This document shows, one piece after another, positions 20,722 to 31,710 of a stretch of 64,000 nucleotides of DNA. The notes under the pieces were generated by a model. It saw only the letters and a program-made list of their open reading frames with translations, made no database searches and was not told the origin of the DNA. The translations under genes were made by a program, and so were the position numbers. The DNA is from Caenorhabditis remanei (Eukaryota > Nematoda > Chromadorea > Rhabditida > Rhabditidae), in the NCBI RefSeq assembly GCF_010183535.1, contig NC_071328.1, positions 17,050,001 to 17,114,000 of the forward strand, read 5' to 3'. The stretch's first letter is position 1. Each line of letters opens with the position of its first letter.

Positions 20722-20928
20722 TTACCCATCTGCCGGTGGCTGACCGCTCGCTCAAAGTTCGGCCCTGGGATATGGAGTGGGTCTCGTTGCGGAGATTCTA
20801 TTCACGCAGCTCTCTACCGTACCGTACTCCACAGTAAAGTTTTATACTACGGTAGTCACAACGAAACCCACTCCACTTCCCCGGGCCAAACTTTGAGCGG
20901 TCAGCCACCGGCGGATGGGTAATAGAGC
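20722..20928. repeat. Long GC-rich palindrome (family 5)
   Basis: The left arm starts TTACCCATCTGCCGGTGGCT and the right arm ends AGCCACCGGCGGATGGGTAA. The arms stay near-complementary for about 65 bp inward (GTGGCTGACCGCTC, TTCGGCCC, GGAGTGGGT) around a central CTACCGTACCGTACTCCACAG spacer. It looks like a MITE-type hairpin element; I saw only one copy in this window. Confidence 0.8.
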
Positions 20929-21259
20929 GCGGTAAGAGCCTTTTTGCGCTAATTATAGACAATTTTAAATGTTGTTCTATAGAAACTGACGATTTACCAG
21001 AATATAACTGCAAATCAATTATTCAAAGTAACTCGATATCCCCCCATATATTCAGACACTCTTAAATTCACAGCTCCGATCTCCGATCTACCATTCTCCA
21101 CCCCTCCCAGACATTTCCGGTTACTCAGCTGACCCTGACCCAGGGCACCCATTTTTTGTCCCGCTTTCGCTCATTTCCTGTTTCTTTTGAACTTTTATTC
21201 CCCTCATTTCCTCCAACCTTTCCACTTCATCAATTCTCACTCTTTGATTTTCAGGTGAA

Positions 21260-24200
21260 ATGAACCAAGAGGGAACCCCTGCTCCAGTTGCGGTGGCGGC
21301 TCCCCCAGCACCTCCCTCCACAGGACCACGAAAACCGCCGGCACTGGTGTTGCCGACAATAGCTGTAAGTGTTCCCGAAGAGATTTCGTTTTTCTTTCCC
21401 ATGAGAATTTCCTCTTTTTGCTCTTTTTTTGCTTCCTACTTGTATAGTCGTACATCGGATGTCCGCGTCTCCTTTCACTCCCTCCAAAATTCTCTATTTT
21501 GGGATCTCTTTCTTCCCTTTTTATGGGAAAAGAAGGGAAGATGGGGGAGGTGGGGGTCCCGAGGAAAAAAAGAAGAAAAAGAAAAGAAGAGATGATGTAT
21601 GATGTTTTTTGGGAGGGGCCGTCTGGAATACATATCCATGATAGTTTTGTAGTTGGCTGGGAGAAAGGGAGGCCGGAGAATATGATGGATGATAGAAGGG
21701 GATGAGCAGAGGGAATACTGTAGCTGTATATTGTGTTTTGCCCAATGCATAGAGACATCCAGACAATCAAGATTCAGAACTGATTAGGAAACAATCCCTT
21801 CCTCAGATACCTTAATACCTGTAATAGAGGCGCACCTTTTAGCAATAATTTGGAGCATCATTTTTCGGCAGTCTTTAAAGCCATGAAATTTTTTCAACTG
21901 AAGAAATGTTTTATGAATATTAAGCTATATTTCGTCAGTTTGCAGCTTTTTGATATTTCCTTTGCAAACCGAAATATACCGCTGCGAACAGACCACGCTA
22001 GGTGCGCCTCAATTACAGGTTTTACGGTATGCGTTGAAGTTTTGAACGAATTCACTGAAATCCGAAATTTCAAATTACACCCTTGTCAGACTCTTCACCA
22101 TCATTCAAACTTTAGAAGACCAATTTCTGCCGAAAAGAGAACTCTGACATTTGCACAGAACCTAATTGAGGCTCTCTAATTCAAAAAGTGATTTGAAAGC
22201 GTTTTGCAAATGACAGGGTTTCGGTGAGGGAGAATTGTGTGTATGTGCCTTCCCTTATTTCGGGCTGATTGAAGGTCAAATAGACTATGTGGGAAGAAAG
22301 AAGAAGTTTTAAGGATATCGGGACATGTGGTTTTTAAGGATATCGAGATACGTATAGAGATCAAAAACAGAAGTTTATTTTTGTAGTTGGTCACTTTTTT
22401 GTGCCAGCACTCTCAAGCAAGTTACAGTTAATTTAGTGAACCTTTCAAAATTCGTACTACTTTACAATGAAAAATGTTAATTCAACTTTTCGGAAGTATG
22501 ACCTTATAGCTTTCTGGTTTACTGTAATTCCAGAAAGGTCGAGAACTTAGCCTTGAAGTAAGCTCCACCCATCAATCAGATGTTACCATCGTAACAAGTT
22601 CAAAAACCTTCCTCTCCCTCAATCAGCCTAATCACCCACGCCACCCGTAAACACACACCTACTTTCAAATCAATCCTCTTACAGTCTTTTTGCATAATCG
22701 CAACTTGACGTCATCAATGCTAATCTTCTCTTCTGGAAAAAAGAAGAGCGAGGGGAGTTAACTAACTGAAAAAAGGGAAGGGGTGTGCAATTTTAATTGG
22801 AATAATTATCTTCTCTCTCCGTTTTTCTTCTCCCCCATCCATTTCTCTCGACCCAGAATGATAATTAGAGGGGGTAGTCATCACCAGATCACTCACTCGT
22901 TTTCTACTTCTTCTTTTCTCTTTTTGCCTTCCCCCCATATATTCATACTCACTCAACCAAGTGACACCCCCTCCTCCCCTTTCCACTACATACCAAAAGA
23001 GTAGCTCACACACAAAAAACAAGTCTGTTTTCGTGTCTTATTTCCTTCTTACTTTTCTTTTTTCGGGTGTTCTTCTCGAAGGAGAACACTGTCATATAAT
23101 ATTAATATGAATTCGGAAGGAGAGGACAAACCAACGGCACAGCCACCCCCAAAACGTTCTCTTACTTTTCAGGTGAGATCTTAAGGGGAAATAAGATAGA
23201 GATATTGAAATCGGATGATAACTGTTTGGTACAGTGCGAAATTTTTAAAAAGTCTTTCAGTGAAGAAAACATTGTCAAGTACCTCTTGAGAATCTCATTT
23301 ACTGTGAGAAACGCATGAGAGTTTTCAATAGAAAGACAACACTCAGGATTCCAAAAATGTGTCCGATAAGCAAATTGACAAGAGTCAAATGACTTTCCGT
23401 TTTGATATTAAGAATATCAGAAAAGATTTCCAATTGCTCCGCTAATCACAGTTGTAGTCTACAATCTTAAGGCTATATTCCATTTAACAATGTCAAAAGT
23501 CTTGCTTCTTGATGTTACCATAAAACCTCTAATAGACGTGCCCCCAGCAAAGCCTATTTAACGCGGTGTATCTTTTTTCTGAAAGAAGATATCGAAAAGT
23601 TGCCAACAGACAAAATATAGCTGAATACTTATGAAATATTTCTTCTGTTGAAAACAATTTGATAGCTGTCAAGGTAGTTGAGATATTGTGCACCAAACCC
23701 GGACTCACGCTAACATCTAGTTCAATCCCAGCCAGACCCTAGACCAAGAGCCCCAGAGCTGGGTATTTCGAAAAATTTAAATCACAGGAAATGGTGTCAT
23801 TGACCTCTTCCCATTTTCTCATCTGATGCATCAACCTTCCATTTTTCTTTCCATTTCTCTTTCCATCTATTTCGAATTGGAGCACACACACCCCATTTTC
23901 TCTCAGAGGGTATATCAAATTTCATTTCTTTAGAAAAAGAAGGTGGCTAAATAGAAACAGCAAAAAACTAAAAAAGGGATTCTTGTTAAAAACAAAGGAA
24001 CTTAACTAGTGTGTTTCAGTGTCCACTAATATGCGAGCAAGGACCATCGATACCATCATCGCCCACAATCCTGCAGGGACCACAAGACGCACTCGCTGCA
24101 GATTTGATGCAGAGGATTCAAATGGTAGGACGGGTCTCTGAGATCTCTGAATTTTAAAACTACTTCCTAGTTACCTGATCATGTCTAGGCGGTACAAAGA

Positions 24201-26606
24201 TCAGATCATTGTTTACCCAATTAGACAAGTCAAAATCTTTAACAAAAAATGTGCTGGCTCACGAATTTCTATCAACCCAAACTACGAATTAAATATCAAA
24301 ATAACTTCTACAAATTACAGGTTTCACTAAAAAGTGTTTACTACTTTACACCCTCACTACTACCCCCGCAACCCATAAAAACTATAATTTTGCAGTTCTC
24401 CTCCCAATTCGACACGGCTCGTCTCTCACCAAACTATGCCACTTCCGATTTGGGCTCCTCTGCGAGATCATCGTTTTCGACGGCTTCTTCGTGGATGGCA
24501 TATCGTGATCGAAGTGTTGATTTTGATGAGACTGGAAAAGAATTGATATCTCCCTTTGACTGTGATACCGCCTGTTCTGTTTCACCATCGTTTTCGTTGT
24601 CTCCTAGCTCCTTTCATCATTTTTCGTAAGTTTTTTAGAAATTTATTTTTGTTAATTTTTAAAGTTTTTTTCAGATTCGACGTCCGATCAGTCTCATCAC
24701 TGGGTCATAGTACAACCAACCTGAATCATCTGCTCTCCGTGGGTGCCGCGTATGAATTGTCCAGGTGAAAACACCTATTTTTGATTCTGTGAATGAAAAA
24801 CAACCTTGATTTTAGAGAGCGTAGTCGATCAGAAAGCGATATGCAACCCACGCAGACAGACGCAGATGAGGCACGACTTTTGGCTAACTCGACGATATCT
24901 GTACCATGTTACTCGAAAAAGATAAAGTACGGGGGAGAGATAAAACGAAGTAGTAGTACACCACCACCGACAACAAATGAACGAGAGGAGATGGAACAGC
25001 AAAGGATGTTGAGGCCAACGTCAGGGTTGGAGAATAAGGATGATTTGGAAGCGGTAAGAAGATAATTATTTGGGATAAGAGGACCTATTACAGTTCCGCT
25101 CAAAAGGTTATCAATTTTGGCTGTTTTTAGTGGTAAATGATTAAGTTTGGTACTGTATTTTGGGGTCGCCTGCTTGTCCAACAAATTTTATTTTTATGAG
25201 CCGAACAGAACAAAAGTAGCATGTTACTTTTGTAGTCGACCAATTTTTTGTAGGGACACTACTTTAAAAGTTACAGGTTAAGTTAGAAATTTCAAAATTT
25301 CGCTTATACGCGCTGAAATTAGTCGGTTTCAGGGAGAAATGACTCTGATGATCTGTGACTTTCACAGTACTGTCCCTACAAAAAAATGGTCAACTACAAA
25401 AATCATGTGATATTTTGGCTCTGTCCAACCCATACAAAATAAAATCTACCGGACAATCAGGTGACACCGAAATACACCATCAAAACGGATCATTTTCCAC
25501 TGAAAACAGCCAAAGTTGATAACCTTTTGAGCGTACCGCACTGTATTTTCACATTTATGCTAGAAAACTTTCAACTGAATCCACAAGAACGTGTAATCAT
25601 ATTCCAGGCCAACGCAATCGTCAGCAGTTGGGCTCGCGATCAAATCTTCGCTATTCAAAATGCGAGTACCATGTACAACCTCCTCACTGTTGCTGGATCA
25701 TCAGAAGACTGTTCATCTTTATCCGCTCCTGGACCCTTGAAAGTCATTCCAAAAAGTAAAGATGATATGGCATTTTTGATTCGAGACGAAACAAACCGTG
25801 CGAAACAGATGCAGTATCCATGCACTATGTGTGGACAGGTTGGAATCTTTCTAGAGAACTTTTTACTGAAACATGATAGGTTTAGGCGTTTGCTGTTCAT
25901 GACAGACTCGCAAAACACATCGCCTCAAGGCATCGTCAAAGAAGTTGTACATTAGACGACGCATCGAAAGTCCACAAATGTAATATGTGCTCTAAGAGCT
26001 TTTCGAGAAGTGATATGCTTACAAGGTATGCTTTTCTTCACGAATTGCAATTCAAGAATGAATGATTTACAGACATATGCGACTACATACCGGTGCAAAA
26101 CCATACAGTTGCCCAACCTGTAATCAAGTATTCTCCCGTTCCGATCATTTGTCGACCCATTTAAGAACTCATACCGGAGAGAAACCATATGCATGCCCAT
26201 TGTGTAATTATTCGGCGGTACGTTGCGAGATGCACATAACCAATCATAACCAACCCTCTTGCAGAGTCGCCGTGACATGATCTCCCGCCATATGCGCACA
26301 CACTCCATGTCAGATGACGTGTCTACACCAATCTCACAGTTATCGATTCGAAGTGCCAGCACCTCTCCACTACCTCCAAAAATCGTCGGCTCAACGGCAG
26401 TTGTTGAAATAGGTTCTGGAGAGTTGTCCGCCTTCAAACCAATCCTTTCCTCATCATTGTCAACTCATCACCTTTCCGTGTCATCACCATTTCAGTCACT
26501 TTCTCTTTCAACTCCGTCATCTCCCTCATTTGCTCCGCCCACTATTCTGTTGAATCGACAGTCTTCGTTTGACAATTCCCTTTCGTCGAACACAAATACT
26601 TCTTGA
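21260..26606 (+). CDS. C2H2 zinc-finger transcription factor, Klumpfuss/EGR-like
   Basis: Alternative first exons 21260-21364 or 23107-23172 splice in phase 0 to common exons 24020-24124, 24396-24625, 24675-24764, 24816-25053, 25608-25838, 25886-26025, 26073-26217 and 26265-26606, giving about 541 or 528 residues. Four C2H2 fingers lie before a Ser/Thr/Pro-rich tail: [19 protein letters not shown]..., [19 protein letters not shown]..., [19 protein letters not shown]..., [19 protein letters not shown].... Fingers 2-3 carry the RSD.LT.H recognition helices of the EGR/WT1/Klumpfuss group, and finger 4 ([13 protein letters not shown]) resembles Klumpfuss. Finger 1 is split by a 47-nt intron. The N-terminal half is Ser-rich and disordered. 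It should bind GC-rich DNA in the nucleus. It neighbours tep-1, as ZK337.2 does in C. elegans as I recall, so it is probably that orthologue. Confidence 0.87.
21805..22030. repeat. Family 3 repeat, copy 3 (intronic)
   Basis: It starts ACCTGTAATAGAGGCGCACC and ends GGTGCGCCTCAATTACAGGT, inverted ends of about 20 bp. Internal blocks are shared with the copy at 14535-14740. It lies between the two alternative first exons of the C2H2 gene. Confidence 0.85.
23515..23700. repeat. Family 3 repeat, copy 4 (intronic)
   Basis: It starts TACCATAAAACCTCTAATAG and includes CAACAGACAAAATATAGCTG, a complement of the AGCTATATTTTGTCAGTT block of copy 1. The right end is degenerate. It lies in the intron after the second alternative first exon of the C2H2 gene. 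Confidence 0.65.
25092..25536. repeat. Palindromic element, family 1, copy 2 (divergent, intronic)
   Basis: The left arm (GCTCAAAAGGTTATCAATTT) and the right arm (AGTTGATAACCTTTTGAGC) are inverted, and CAACTACAAAAAT and GGACACT blocks match the other family 1 copies. It occupies most of the 25054-25607 intron of the C2H2 gene. Confidence 0.7.
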
Positions 26607-26879
26607 TCTGCATCAGATCAATCATTTTATTTAAAAAAAACATCATTTGCTCTGTGAGAACAAAAAGAACAAAAAACTTTAATTTTTCAAAACGGGTTGT
26701 ACAGTTTTTCTACTTACTTAATGAATCGTTTTTAAATTTGAAGATTTACAACAATAAAATACAAAAAATTCTCAGCAATATTCTGAAAAATTTATAAAGT
26801 GTTTTTGAAAAAAAAATATTTTTGATCTATTTTGTTCTATATTTTGTCATTAGATTTGCAAAAATGAGCGTTAAAAAAA

Positions 26880-27425
26880 GTTGCAAACTACAAAGGTGGA
26901 CATAAATCGCTAGAACGGGAATTTTGCGCTGATTTCAAATTTTTCAAATTTTGCAAAACGATTCCGTGAAAAAGGTTATTCGCGTTTTTGTGGCTTCGCA
27001 GAGCAAAATGGACATTTTCAAAACTCACAAAATTAACGTTTATCTTACTTTTTCAAATTTTTTGTTTTGTACGTGTGAGTACGGATGTAAAAATGATATT
27101 GGCAACGTTTTTTTCAGAATTTATTCAGAAAAAAAATTGTGCAGTTTATAAATTTTCAAAAACGACGCATCTAAGAATAATGTATCTGTTTAAAGTTCCA
27201 ACATAAACAATACAAGCTACATAATTTTAAATACCCGTACAACACAAAAAAAAACTTCGAAAAAATATGGAAAACGTTCATTTTATGTGTTTTGAAAATA
27301 GCCAATTTTGAACTGAGAAATCACAAAAACGCAAATCTTTTTTTTCATGAAATTGTTCAACAAAAACAGAATACAGATTTGAAATCAGCGCACAATTTCG
27401 TTCTAGTGATTTATGTATCGACCTG
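26880..27425. repeat. Palindromic element (family 7)
   Basis: The left end (CATAAATCGCTAGAACGGGA, GCGCTGATTTCAAAT) recurs inverted at the right end (ATTTGAAATCAGCGC, TCGTTCTAGTGATTTATG). Arms continue inward with GCAAAACG/CGCAAA-type and AAAACGTT/AACGTTTT-type blocks, giving an approximately 545-bp imperfect hairpin with no coding frame. Confidence 0.75.
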
Positions 27426-29021
27426 TAAATCCATCTTGACCCGGAACCTTCCCTCGTAAGTACTTCACGCGCTCTGTGCCAATCTCGATTTTCTTTTCAA
27501 TTTCGGCAACTTTTATGTGCTTTTTGCAGTTTTAAATTTTTTTATAGTTTCTTTCCACTTTTCACTTACGATTTATTGATTTCCAGCTGCTTGTAAATGA
27601 TATCAAAGCTGATCCCTCATCTACAACCTACCCCATTGCAAAACCTTTGACCAAACCCAATTTCCTTCTTTTCCCATAGAATTCCATATGCTGCTAGTCG
27701 GGTGGTCGGAACATCTTGTTGTTGCCTTCTCATTAGCAACCGCTGTGGGAATCGAGAGCATGATAGGTAGAATTGGCAATTAGTGTTGTGTCAGAAATGC
27801 CAATCATACACTTGAATGCCACGTATATCCATAGTGCCAGTGTCTTATTGTATTGTAATTCAGTGAACTATTTTTTTCTTCCCGTATTTGATTTAACAGA
27901 CTATTTGTTTTTTGTTTTTAGTTCAATAAATTTTGGCTGCTCTCTAATTCAATTATGTTGCCGGATACTGTATTTTATTTTTGTGGTTTTTTGCTTCTCT
28001 CACTATTATTCGCTGTAAATCGACACTATCCTCTAAGCCTGCCTTCTTCACCCCAACGTAGCAAATTAATTTGAGCGTTAGCTAACACCTATAGGCCAAT
28101 TATAAAGAGATTAGCCTTCTATACCTTCTTATTCCTATTTGTGCATCCATTGTGGTCCCCATTTGCGTTTCCTACATTTGATTTCTTTTCAATTGACGAA
28201 ATATTCAACAAAATGAAGGTAAAAAAGAGGGTGAGTTTTACAACGAATATTCTTTGTGTCTATAATTTTCAAACTTTTTGGATCTTGTGACGGAACCGTA
28301 GTGACTACTTTAGGTTATCCATTTCTCTAAATTTCGATGCGAAGAAAAGAAAGTACTCTGATTTTTTAATCCCTAAAAATGAGTTAGGTCCTCAAGTACA
28401 ATTTTTAGATATCAAAAGAAAAAAGTTAATTTTTTTTTAAATTACTATATATATTCCAAATTTACGTATTTGGGGGAAAAACAGAGTTTTGGAGGAAGTC
28501 ATCGTTGTTTTAGTTGCTCTTTTTCTTAAACTTCCTCAGAATCTGATTTTTTTTCCTGGACTACAATGAATCAAAGTTGTATACTACAGTCGAGAGGTGC
28601 TTGAAACTCTAGCCACGTACATATATGAGAAAAAAATTCAACTTTGAATTCCTCTTTCTCAAATTGTTAGCCCGTCAATTTTTGAGAATAGCAATTCATA
28701 GGAATTACGAACACAGCTTTCATCTTTTCATCTTGTTAATATGATCTCCCATAAGTAAATAAAGTGTCGAAACTCCTGAAACTGCTTTCAGATGTGTGAA
28801 ATATAATCCATGGCCTGGATTAGTAAGAACAGATTAGTGGAAGTTCAAAAGTAGGCCTACCACTCTTATAACAGCGGCAAGCAAAAAATGATAGGGAAGA
28901 ACTAACTTCATTCAAATCTTTTTTGCATTTTCTCGGGATTCTGGATTGGATATGCTGTTAAGATATCTTCATGCTGATTTATCTAAGAGTTTTCACATTT
29001 GTGTGTATTCCTATATAATAA

Positions 29022-29400
29022 ACAGTATCGCTCAAAAGTATATTAAAGTTTGGTTTTTTCAGTTGAAAAAGTGCAACTTTGAGAGTGTGTCATGGTAAAA
29101 CCGATGTTCCCATTAAGTACAATTTTAATGAATCATATAGATCAAAAGTAGAGCTCCATTTTTGTAATTGGCAACATTTTTGTACGGATACTCCCTAGAG
29201 AATCATGATCATTTTAAGACGACAGCTCAAAAATCGCACAATTTTGGCGAAAAAAAGTTACCAACTACAAAAATGGAGCTCTACTCTTGGTCTGTACGAT
29301 CCCATAAAACGTTATTTTGTGGAACAGTTAGTTTTACTATGACACACTCTCAAAGTTGGGCATTTTCAACTGAAAAGAGCAAAACTTAATATACTTTTAA
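29022..29400. repeat. Palindromic element, family 1, copy 3
   Basis: The ends are ATCGCTCAAAAGTATATTAA and its inverted counterpart near TTAATATACTTTTAAAGC. The interior shows GAGAGTGTGTCATGG, the shared core TTTTAAGACGACAGCTCAAA and CAACTACAAAAATGGAGCTC, as in copies 1 and 4. If the small exon at 28213 is real, this copy is also intronic. Confidence 0.85.
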
Positions 29401-30432
29401 AGCAAAACTTAATATATATATACTGTGCCTGTGTTCCAGATGCCCAAAAAACTTTTTCTAGATTGAAATTGTAGTTTTTCTTGTGGAATTAGTGTTCAAA
29501 AAGCTAAACTACGGGAGTTTTTTCCCACATCAAAGAGATCAATTATCGTCATAACCGTGAGAAAAACATAAGAAAATGCAACACTTCAAAATAATTTATT
29601 GATACCCTAACTTCTCAAGGTTTTATTTTCTCATTTTGTGATGTCAGGTTGATCCTGAATCGATTTTTTAAAGAATTTTGCAAAAACAATGAGATTTTAA
29701 GCTGATGGACTGTAACTCTTTATCGAGTATCCGTACAAATAAATTGAGATTTGAATAATTTGGTTCTTGTCAAATTTCGGCCGGGTCCGGATTTAAGAAG
29801 ACACCTATTCTTTGCCAAATTTTTTGAATTTTTACCTTTAAAAATTTTACAAAAATGCTAAAAACTAGTTTTTGATTAAAGTCTATTCGAAAAGCTTGAA
29901 TTATGAGACAGTCAATGACACCAGTTCACACTAATGAAATTACTGCCCAAGTTTACAAGCATTTCGATGATTCTGAGTTTTGCTTCATTGTACCCAACCA
30001 GAAATACCGAAATACGTATTTTGTTTACTATCAATCTTTTAGTTTTACGCGTTTCAGATAATTGTATAGGTAAGGGGTTCATTTCGAGTGGAAAGGTTCT
30101 TTTCGACTTGTTTTAGTTGCTCAATTTTTTGAATACGTCTTTTGCAACAATCTAATTTTAGTTTCTTTTGATTTTTGAATTTAATAAATCAGAGTAGTAC
30201 TATGTCGAGAGGCACTTGAAACTTTAGCCACGCCTTAAAGAGGAAACTTTAACTTTTCTTCTAAATTTGCATACAAAACCTCGCAAACTGAATAAAAAAT
30301 AAGTTGCCAAGCTCTTTTTTTCAATAGTTCTACATTATCATCACCCAACATATCATTTTCCAGCCCCGTGTGATATCATCTACCTCATTCCACCCTTACG
30401 GAATACACCCAATACCTCAACTCCTCACAATA

Positions 30433-31710
30433 ATGGATAATGAAGAATACAGAGGAACGGAAGAGCAAAAGAAAGAGCTGGAGGAATGGGACAAGTTATT
30501 GTTCGATTGCCAGGAAGATCCTCCTCATTCCGAATCAATGGAGGATCAGTTAACAACAAAGCCAGATGCAGAAATGCAAGCTGAAATGCTGATGGACATT
30601 CAAGATGTTGAAGATGAAAAAGAGAAGATTGCATTGGATTATTGGTTCCCAGACGATCTTCTTGAGGAACGGGGAGAAGAAGAAATAGAAGACATAAGAG
30701 AGTTCACTGCTGAAGAGGTGAGACAGAAATTTAAAATCTAGGTTCCCTGTTCCGGATTTTGATTAATGCGAACTAGGAATTTAAAAAAATTATTTATTAC
30801 TTTTAATAAAATCGAGTTCCTTACTAGGGAAGATCATGGAGTCAGAGTGGAGTTATAGCACATGACCTATATCATTGGACATCTGAGAAAACGCTGATTT
30901 CAAATATATATTCAGGGTTTGCCTTCGAGGACACGTATTCGAGAAAAACGAGGTTACGTTGGAAAAAAATGACTACATTAAAAGATTTTCGTTTTTTCTA
31001 ACTTTGACCTTGTTTTTCTCCTATACCAGACCTCGAGGGCAAAAACTAAATACATATTTGGAATCAGCGTTTTCTCAGCTTTCCAATAAAACATACCATA
31101 ACTCCGAACCGACTCCATGACCTTCCATAGTTAGTTCGTATTTTTCATTATCCCAGACTTAATGGGTATACTGTGATAACCATCTTCGTATTTACAGGCC
31201 AACAATCTCCTAAATCTGCACAAAGACCTTGACGAGCTCTACGAAATCGAAACCGAACATACAACTAAAAATGGCATGACTTACACAAAGAAAACTGTCA
31301 AACCACCAATGAACTTTGAATGCAAAGGCAACGAAGCTCCAACAGAGGAGTATATTGCTAAGGTTACGGGTAATCCACCAAAATGGAGTATTCGAGTGTT
31401 AAAACGATTCACTGACGTTGGGATATGGGATGGACAAACTGCTGGTATCAGCGTACCGCAGTTAAAAAATCAGTTGCCTGACAAAGTGAAGCCATCGTTT
31501 GCTGAATCAGACAAACTGGTCCGCCAGTCGAGTGGTTTGAATAAGAAATCAACCGTTGAATTTACTCCACAGCCTACTACTAGTGGAATGCTCGGATCTG
31601 CAAGAAACCAGAGACAGAAGCAGAAGCAGCCAAGTCTACGAGTGCAGGTGCTACACAAACTGGCCAACAATCTTCATCAACACCCAAACCTGGACATGCG
31701 AGTCGGCTAG
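30433..31710 (+). CDS. Orphan acidic protein, possible frame switch near the 3' end
   Basis: Two exons (30433-30717 and 31198-31710) joined in phase 0 give 265 residues. The N-terminal half is strongly acidic (EEWDKLL, DYWFPDDLLEERGEEE) and the middle is mixed (NPPKWSIRVLKRF). I see no signal peptide, membrane segment or known domain. The last 36 residues in this frame (QRQKQKQ...) look non-coding, whereas a different frame from about 31602 reads KKPETEAEAAKSTSAG..., then a canonical 49-nt intron (31740-31788) and EDYPRHL-stop at 31809. This suggests that the true C-terminus lies in that frame and that one base is missing or gained near 31595-31602. The intron between the exons is nearly filled by a palindrome. 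Function unknown. Confidence 0.65.
30832..31135. repeat. Palindromic element filling an intron (family 6)
   Basis: The left arm GATCATGGAGTCAGAGTGGA and the right arm near CCGACTCCATGACCTTCC are inverted, with further complementary blocks inward (GAGAAAACGCTGATT / AATCAGCGTTTTCTC; TGCCTTCGAGG / CCTCGAGGGCA). It makes up most of the 480-bp intron of the orphan gene. Confidence 0.8.

Larger units (their letters stand above)
15087..21259. other. Long repeat-bearing intergenic region
   Basis: About 6 kb without a convincing exon. It contains GC-rich GGGCCGGGCTCC-type patches (15728-15775), a strongly pyrimidine-rich block (17400-18110) whose overlapping open frames are compositional, a family 3 repeat (18590-19010), a cluster of TTACGTA sites and a GGATTA hairpin (20171-20365), and a long palindrome (20722-20928). 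The 3' end is presumably the upstream promoter of the C2H2 gene. Confidence 0.45.
26607..30432. other. Intergenic region and putative 5' part of the orphan gene
   Basis: It holds a long palindrome (26880-27425), a family 1 element (29022-29400) and AT-rich sequence. A possible tiny first exon, ATG at 28213 encoding MKVKKR and ending at 28230 before GTGAGT, would join in phase 0 to an acceptor at 30363 (ATTTTCCAG) and extend the orphan gene by 29 residues. That acceptor could instead be a spliced-leader site. Confidence 0.4.

Noticed and set aside
21237..21770. 177-codon minus-strand open frame
   Set aside because: It lies opposite the first exon of the C2H2 gene and a GA-rich intron; the peptide is low complexity and has no homology that I recognise.
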